Assembly: GCA_001275005.1 (NCBI GenBank)
Contig: JWZX01002395.1
Coordinates: 1-31,819 of the forward strand
Direction of reading: 5' to 3'
DNA: 31,819 nucleotides
DNA from: Chrysochromulina tobinii
Lineage: Eukaryota; Haptophyta; Prymnesiales; Chrysochromulinaceae
The position numbers and the translations under genes were made by a program. Shown one piece after another: positions 26,792-31,819 of the stretch. Within the stretch, counting starts at the first letter, position 1; each line of letters starts with the position of its first letter. The notes beneath the pieces were generated by a model, which worked only from the letters and a program-made list of their open reading frames with translations, searched no databases and was not told where the DNA came from.

Positions 26792-27727
26792 TCACCGGCC
26801 TATGTTGTTCCAGTAGCCCTCAGGATCCGACACGACGCTCACCACGTTGAGTGCCGTCACCAAGATGCAGATGAGCGTGACGATCAACAAGGCAAAGACT
26901 TGCTCGAACCACCACAGCCAGGCGTCCGGCGTGTCCTCGAGGCCGGGCTTCCGGCGGATCTTCTCCTCCTCTGAGTAATCGCGCCACAGCGTGAAGCACA
27001 GGGCCCCGTAGTAGACGAACGCGGTCGTTAACAGCACCGAGAAGACGAGGGTTACCCAAAAGCTGTCCGTCTCTCCTCGAGGCAGCGCGACGACTGCGAC
27101 GATGAGCATCACGAGCATCGAGAGGGCAAAGGCCGCGTTCCCGAGCGCACACGTGCGCAGCAGCAGCGCATCACGACAGCGCATCGCATGTAGCAGCGTC
27201 ACCGACACGGCGATGAAGGACACTGCGATGATGCCCCGCGTGATCGCCCCAATAAACAAGTTCGATCGCTTCAAGCCGACCTCACCCCCGAACCAAATGT
27301 ACGCCAATTGGATGCAGGATAAAAAAATGACGACGGCGAACCAGCCCACGCAAGGCACGATCCACACCGTGCGCACCTCTAGCTCGCGAGCGCTCTCATC
27401 GTTGCGCACGGGGTCAGCCCAGGAGCGGCCTCCGCACGCTAGAGCGCGAAGCATAGCGCGTCCAACGAATGGGATGGACGAGAGTGCGGCCACGGCTGGA
27501 TAGTAGAGGAAGCACAGCCGGCATACCCATACATTCGTCCGCCACTCCAGAGCATCTGCCTTGGCTTGCTCGGGCGTCTTGAGGTTGCCGCTGGCGGCAA
27601 GAGCGATGCCAAAGACGGCTGCGTGGGACTCAGCCATGCTCTCATCCAAATCGAGGGCGAGCCCGCTGCAAAAGCCCGGAGGCGCGGACTCTTCAAGCAA
27701 GCCGGTGCTCTCCGATGTGGCCATCAT
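26792..27727 (-). CDS. Multi-pass membrane protein, about six segments, function unknown
   Basis: A single exon of 311 aa from tandem ATGs at 27727 and 27724. About 70 hydrophilic residues (ATSESTGLLEESAPPGF) are followed by hydrophobic segments around CRLCFLYYPAVAALSSIPF, VPCVGWFAVVIFLSCIQLAY, NLFIGAITRGIIAVSFIAVS, GNAAFALSMLVMLIVAVVAL, FWVTLVFSVLLTTAFVYYGA and FEQVFALLIVTLICILVTAL. Between the fifth and sixth is a charged loop DYSEEEKIRRKPGLEDTPD. No transporter or receptor signature is visible to me. The 14-mer ACCGGTAAAAAGAC lies about 110 bp upstream. Confidence 0.7.
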   Translation of the reverse strand: MMATSESTGLLEESAPPGFCSGLALDLDESMAESHAAVFGIALAASGNLKTPEQAKADALEWRTNVWVCRLCFLYYPAVAALSSIPFVGRAMLRALACGGRSWADPVRNDESARELEVRTVWIVPCVGWFAVVIFLSCIQLAYIWFGGEVGLKRSNLFIGAITRGIIAVSFIAVSVTLLHAMRCRDALLLRTCALGNAAFALSMLVMLIVAVVALPRGETDSFWVTLVFSVLLTTAFVYYGALCFTLWRDYSEEEKIRRKPGLEDTPDAWLWWFEQVFALLIVTLICILVTALNVVSVVSDPEGYWNNIGR

Positions 27728-28227
27728 GGCGGGCGGTGATCCGCAACCCTGATGTGTTGGGCGAGGGAGAGAGGGTCCTGAGATGCCTTCTCCAAGGGGC
27801 TCTCCTAAAACCAAATTTGGGCCAATATTCGACACCTACCGGTAAAAAGACACACACGGGACAGACACCTACCGGTATGTGCGGTCCCCCCAAGCACACA
27901 CCGTCTCAACGGACGGCTCCGCACCCCTCGGTCAACACAAGTACTGAGTATACTCGCTCGCTCGGGCTACTCAATTTCCCTAGTGAGGTCGACGTTCGTT
28001 TCGTTTCTCTTCTCCCCTTCCGAGAACACCAAGGGCCCCGGATCTTGAAGCTAGGCGCGACGCGCGCGCGGGCGCTTCAGCTTGCACCAGGGCTGGGTCG
28101 GGGCTGCAATCAAATTGCAAGCTCGAAAGCGCCACTGGTTAGTGGTTTGATTTTCGTTTGTTTCTAAGTACTACGCACTAACTACAAACTAGCTTGTGCT
28201 GATGAGGTATACAGCTGTGGGGGTCGA

Positions 28228-28455
28228 CTGTGGGGGCGGGTGCCCAGTGCACCATAAGTGCACGCGGTGCACCACAACAGAGAGCTCGATTACATGTAGG
28301 ACCTGGCGGGTGCCCTCTCTGTGGATGAGTGCCAGTGCACGTCCACATGAACAGAGAGCTCGATTCGGGACCGAATTCGGACCTGGCGGGTGCACTGGCA
28401 CGTGCCAGTGCACCACATGAACAGAGAGCTCGATTCGGGACCTGACGGCTGCACT
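28228..28455 (+). repeat. ~70-bp minisatellite, three units, with GTGCAC palindromes
   Basis: ACAGAGAGCTCGATT recurs at 28277, 28351 and 28421, each followed by GGACCTG and GCGGGTGC-type sequence (GCGGCTGC-like in the last). GTGCAC/CAGTGCAC motifs recur between the units. Confidence 0.8.
28389..28414. repeat. 26-bp perfect palindrome
   Basis: From GGTGCACTGGCAC to GTGCCAGTGCACC, reading the same on both strands. It lies inside the minisatellite. It could extrude a cruciform or bind a dimeric protein; neither is shown. Confidence 0.85.
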
Positions 28456-28534
28456 GAGTATGCGCAGGCGGGTGCACGGCGGAGCATTCGGAGGTTAGAC
28501 CTGAAGTTGGATCGTCACTGTATGCTGAGTTGCT

Positions 28535-29497
28535 CTAGAGCGCCCTCGTCTTCCTCGCCGCGGCCACCCTAACGGCCAGCGGCCCAAGATCATTGAGTGC
28601 ACGGCGAGTCTGTGGCCCCGTCATGGGCAGGGCGCCCAAACATCGCCGCTCCCACATGACCGAGTCCTCGGGGTATAATTGCCTCACCAGAGGGCAGAGC
28701 ACACTCGGCTCGTAGAAGGTGCGTATCGAGTTCAGATTCATGTCTGGCAGTTCGCGATTGATCTTACAGCCGGGAGCGTGTCGGCTGACGAGCTCGCTCA
28801 GTTCGTCGCGTAGGTGCGTCAAACACACCAGCTCGGTGCTTGGGCCGAGCCACCAGATCTGCTTCGCGATCATGAGCACGTCCTTCAGAAAGTGATTCCG
28901 CAGCCTGTACGCTTCGTCAGGCATCAGATCAGCCCAGTCTACTCGGCGATACGTAGCGTTCTTGAGCAGCGCCCTGGCCCACTCCACCGGACTGGCCATG
29001 GCGTGCACTGGATCGTTCGGCTTCAGAACATATTTCTTGGTCACAGTCACATTGCCTCTTGTGATATTGCGCTCTCTCTTCTTCCCGTACGTTCGGATGT
29101 AGTCGAACGACGATGCGAAGCGCTGGCACGGCTCGCGGATGACTGTGAACGTCGTCGGGGCGAGCATGCGAGCGTCCCGCAAACCACAGCGCCGTGCCAT
29201 TTCGTCAGTGGTCTCGTGGTCGTGCACCCTGATGGCGCCGCAAGTGTTCACGTGATCCGCATTCATGGCTGCAGCCAGCATTGCTGCTGTCAGCATTGCT
29301 GCGGTTGTGGTGGAGCCAGTTTTTGGAATCGTCAAGTAGTGGATGCGTATGCCGCTGCAATTGTAAGTATTGGCCGTCTGGGTCGATACATGATCCATCT
29401 GTCTCTCTCGGCGATCTACAGTCCCGGCCTCCACTAGTCGCGTCCACCCTGCTGGCAGCTGCTCGGGAGGGCTGGTACTATCGGAAGTACGTCGCAT
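28535..29497 (-). CDS. PAPS-dependent sulfotransferase (Sulfotransfer_2-like)
   Basis: A single exon of 320 aa from the ATG at 29497. The 5'-phosphosulfate-binding loop is IHYLTIPKTGSTTTAA (about residues 52-67) and the 3'-phosphate-binding segment is TFTVIREPCQRFASSFDYIR (about 116-135), with the expected Arg and Ser. These motifs fit carbohydrate sulfotransferases that move sulfate from PAPS to glycans. The N-terminus has no clear signal anchor, so an upstream exon may be missing, or the enzyme is soluble. It lies downstream of the MATE gene on the same strand with 286 bp between. A link with the GT77 enzyme (sulfated glycans) is possible but not supported by linkage. Confidence 0.8.
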   Translation of the reverse strand: MRRTSDSTSPPEQLPAGWTRLVEAGTVDRRERQMDHVSTQTANTYNCSGIRIHYLTIPKTGSTTTAAMLTAAMLAAAMNADHVNTCGAIRVHDHETTDEMARRCGLRDARMLAPTTFTVIREPCQRFASSFDYIRTYGKKRERNITRGNVTVTKKYVLKPNDPVHAMASPVEWARALLKNATYRRVDWADLMPDEAYRLRNHFLKDVLMIAKQIWWLGPSTELVCLTHLRDELSELVSRHAPGCKINRELPDMNLNSIRTFYEPSVLCPLVRQLYPEDSVMWERRCLGALPMTGPQTRRALNDLGPLAVRVAAARKTRAL

Positions 29498-29783
29498 GAA
29501 CTCCGATAGCCGCTTGACCGTCGTGACTGCGGAGCGCGCAGAACGGGTGATCCGTGTGTCCGCTTCGGGCGGGTAGGTCTCGGCGACTCCATGTGTCTCT
29601 CAGTTTGCGCAGAATTACGATAAGCGAGCGTTCGCGTCGCGTACAGAGAGTCACTGCGGATTCCTAATCCGCTCAAGTCTGCTTCGTCGCAAAATGGCAT
29701 TTCGTTCTTTTTTCGGAGGAACCTTACCACCAGACTAATCGCCAAAAATTGTGTGTGCGGAAATATGGAAGCGTTCCACACTT

Positions 29784-31611
29784 TCAGAGGTGCGGTGCCG
29801 CCGCCTCATAGGGACCGGCTTGGGGACCGGCGGTCGTGACGCACACCTCTCCTAGCACCGGCAGCTGGATGCACTCGACGCCCGCCGCTGGGACCGTGGG
29901 AGGCAGAGCCACCCCGTCTACCCGTCCAACCCCGTCCTCCCCCCGCGCCCCGTCGGCGTTTCGAACCTTCGCTCGACGCTCAGCACGGCGCGCGAGCGGC
30001 CCCAAGCGCAGGTGATGCACCATCACCCCCATGAGCTGAACGACGTGGAAGGCGAGCAGGGAGTACCAGACGCTTGAGACGCCCAAGCCAAGGCGCGCCG
30101 AGAGCGCGAGGCCTGCGACCATCACTGTGACGCCGACCGATGTGAGGCCGGCAAGGAAGCCGAAACCGCCCACGCCCATGAGAATGCCCTCCCCTGCCAA
30201 CAGGGGACCGTTTGTGAGCTGTACGAGCGCAGAGATCCTCGCGGGCTGGACGACGGCAGATTGGATCTCCGGCAGGGTCGAGAAGAGTGGGACGAGGTAC
30301 GGGATGGTCAGGACCTGGCCGAGGGTTCGGGTTAGGGTCAGGGTTAGGGTTAGGATTAGGGACTTAGGGTTAGGGTTAGGGCTAGGGTTAGGGTTAGGGT
30401 TAGGGACTTAGGGACTTCGGGTTAGGGGTAAGGTTAGGGTTAGGGTTAGGTAGTCATGGGACCTGGCCGAGCGCCATCGACACGGAGATGCATGTGGACC
30501 ATCCGAGGAGACGGTCGGCGACCCGCCGCGCCGCGTCCTCCCCGCCCGTTGCGAGTGCGGAGGGGACGAGAGTGGCGCCTGTCGCCTGCATCGCGAGGGT
30601 GATCACCAATCCGAGTGAGTAGAGTGTATTGGTGATCGAGTACACGGCCGCCGCCACTCCAGTCGAGTCCATAGCCTGCGTCATCCACGTGGCCGAGACG
30701 AAGGCGACATTCAGGGCGGCCTGGCGCAGGAGCATCGCTGAGCCCCCCCTGAGCAACGGGAGTAGCGACACGAGCTTCGGAGGTGTGAACAGCCGACCGA
30801 GCTTGAGCAGCTTGCGCTGGAGCAGCAACGCCACGTAGATCAGCCCTGCCCCCGCCTCGGAAGCCGCCGTTGCGAGCGCCGCGCCGGCGACGCCCATCTT
30901 GCACCCAAAGATGAGGAGCGGGTCGAGGACGAGGTTGAGCGCGTTGGACGCGAGGGAGACCTTGAGTGGCGTGACAGTATCGAGCATGCCTCGGAAGGCT
31001 GCAAAGCCGACGGCGGAGAGGAGCGCCGGGATGAGCGAGAGCGAGCGCAGTCGTAGGTACTCGATGGCATATGGGGCCGCCGGCGCGCCAGCTGGAAGGA
31101 CGAGGTTGAGGACGAGCGACGGCCTTAGGACGAGGATGAGGGTGCCAATGACGCCGAGGACGTTGGCGAGGAAGAGCGCCTCGCACACGCGTTCGCATGC
31201 GGCGTTCTGATCGCCACTGCCCGCCGCTTTTGCCACGAGCGGTGCCGTAATAGTCGGGATGAACGCGATCAAGAAATACATGCTAAAGAAGCATTGGTTG
31301 GCCGCTCCTTGCCCAGCCAGTGCCAGCGCGTCTCCCATACGACCAATCCAAAAGGTATCGACGGCACCTACTAGCGGAATCACCGCGAGATTGGCGATCG
31401 ACGGAACTGCCACGCCCAGAATCTCCTTGTCCAGTACATCATTCCCAGGGACCGCCTGCCTCCATCGTGGCCTCGTGTCTGCCGAGGTGCCGCTGTTGAG
31501 TTGCGGCGGCGCGGTGCGGATACGGTCCGAGACGGAGTGACTTTTGACCAATCGTGTTGCGTGAATGGCCGACGCGACTGGCAGGAGCAGGAGCAGCTGC
31601 ACCGGGATCAT
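29784..31611 (-). CDS. MATE-family multidrug/organic-ion antiporter, 2 exons split by a telomere-repeat intron
   Basis: Exons 31611-30463 and 30314-29784 (1680 nt, 559 aa), phase 0 at ALGQ|VLTIPYLVPL. The ATG at 31611 gives MIPVQLLLLLPVASAIHA, a signal-peptide-like start that in an alga could lead to the secretory system or plastid. MATE features: AVPSIANLAVIPLVGAVDTF, FIPTITAPLVAKAAGSGD, FAAFRGMLDT, NALNLVLDPLLIFG and GVAGAALATAASE, with about twelve membrane segments; the last two or three are in exon 2 (VGGFGFLAGLTSVGVTVMVA, VWYSLLAFHVVQLMGVMVH). MATE proteins export organic compounds in exchange for H+ or Na+. Without splicing the protein would stop two codons into the intron and lose its last helices. 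Confidence 0.9.
30315..30462 (-). repeat. Interstitial telomeric repeat forming the MATE intron
   Basis: On the plus strand 30327-30452 is degenerate (TTAGGG)n with GGGACTTAGGG interruptions. On the coding strand it is (CCCTAA)n. The intron is GTCCCATG...CTCGGCCAG, flanked on both sides by the same 13 nt CTCGGCCAGGTCC (exon 1 end plus donor, and intron end plus exon 2 start). Confidence 0.9.
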
Positions 31612-31736
31612 CGCACGTTTCAAACGAAGACCTCTCCGCGCGCGAGCGAAGGAAACCAGTGGAGAGAGGAAGACGAGAGGAAGTACAGTACATGTGAACT
31701 GTGTACCAAAAAAGGTCCTACCGGAATTAATACCGC

Positions 31737-31757
31737 GTGAGACCAGGATGGTCTCAC
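31737..31757. repeat. Short perfect hairpin upstream of the MATE gene
   Basis: GTGAGACCA-GGA-TGGTCTCAC: a 9-bp stem with a 3-nt loop, about 125 bp upstream of the MATE ATG. The role is unknown. No gene is seen from 31612 to the window end. Confidence 0.7.
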
Positions 31758-31819
31758 CCCTTTAAGTGAGGGAATACACACCACCAAGTGTCGGCGGCAT
31801 GCCTGGCATGCATGCGGGC

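Larger units (their letters stand above)
27728..28534. other. Intergenic region, no gene seen; carries the ACCGGTAAAAAGAC motif and a minisatellite
   Basis: Spacer between two minus-strand genes. ACCTACCGGTA occurs twice (27834, 27869), the first extended to ACCGGTAAAAAGAC at 27838-27851, shared with the ankyrin/HADHA spacer. The right half is the 28228-28455 minisatellite. Confidence 0.4.

Noticed and set aside
28178-28487. Small frames on both strands in the 28.2-28.5 kb minisatellite
   Set aside because: Translations only mirror the repeat units and change with frame; no start context or domain.
30327-30452. True chromosome end
   Set aside because: Coding sequence of the same gene continues in frame on both sides and the repeats are degenerate, so this is interstitial.

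Overview
This 31.8 kb window is GC-rich nuclear DNA from a eukaryotic, probably photosynthetic, microalga. The reasons are genes interrupted by short spliceosomal introns, a plant-type GT77 glycosyltransferase, a mitochondrial trifunctional-enzyme alpha subunit with a leader peptide, a MATE transporter, a PAPS sulfotransferase, and TTAGGG-type telomeric repeats inside one gene. A haptophyte is my best guess from GC content, repeat-rich introns and gene style, but the sequence does not prove it. No rRNA, tRNA or CRISPR array was recognised.

Layout. 1-542 (-) is the 5' part of an unknown gene, divergent from a nine-exon GT77 gene resembling arabinosyltransferase XEG113 (696-3867, +, 697 codons after splicing). 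Two minisatellites (60 bp and 66 bp units) lie at the facing 3' ends of this gene and of a two-exon membrane coiled-coil gene (5092-7061, -). Next is a secreted ankyrin protein (7860-8921, -), divergent from a complete HADHA gene (9092-13024, +, nine exons, 746 aa). Then come an F-box-like/AGF-repeat gene (13880-14983, -) and an unknown gene (15083-15856, +). At 16145-20468 there is a near-identical copy of 7164-11486. In that copy the ankyrin gene carries a one-base frameshift, and the first five HADHA exons run in frame into an EF-hand region, giving a predicted 843-aa chimera (18074-21975). The right part holds an unknown conserved protein (22981-25316, -), a 2OG-Fe(II) oxygenase (25447-26334, +), a six-span membrane protein (26792-27727, -), a sulfotransferase (28535-29497, -) and a MATE transporter (29784-31611, -). 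Several genes form close divergent pairs with 100-170 bp between starts.

The unusual system is the introns. Most begin with a copy (about 13-33 nt) of the first bases of the downstream exon. This is followed either by ~10-bp tandem units (CTGATGACCT, CTGATTGCCT, TGATGACGGC, CTGATGAGCC) ending in a recurrent 3' module TGATTGCGTCCCTCATCAG, or by a second recurrent module, CATGCAAGTGCTCACCACG plus a pyrimidine tract and CAG. The MATE intron has the same architecture but is filled with telomeric repeat. The modules look like portable branch-point-plus-acceptor cassettes, with the donor supplied by the duplicated exon sequence. The same tandem repeats mark the right edge of the segmental duplication, so repeat-filled introns seem to serve both as intron-gain products and as exon-shuffling breakpoints.

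Functionally the genes are an ordinary mix (cell-wall or glycan glycosylation and sulfation, mitochondrial beta-oxidation, transport, hydroxylation). I see no pathway cluster.
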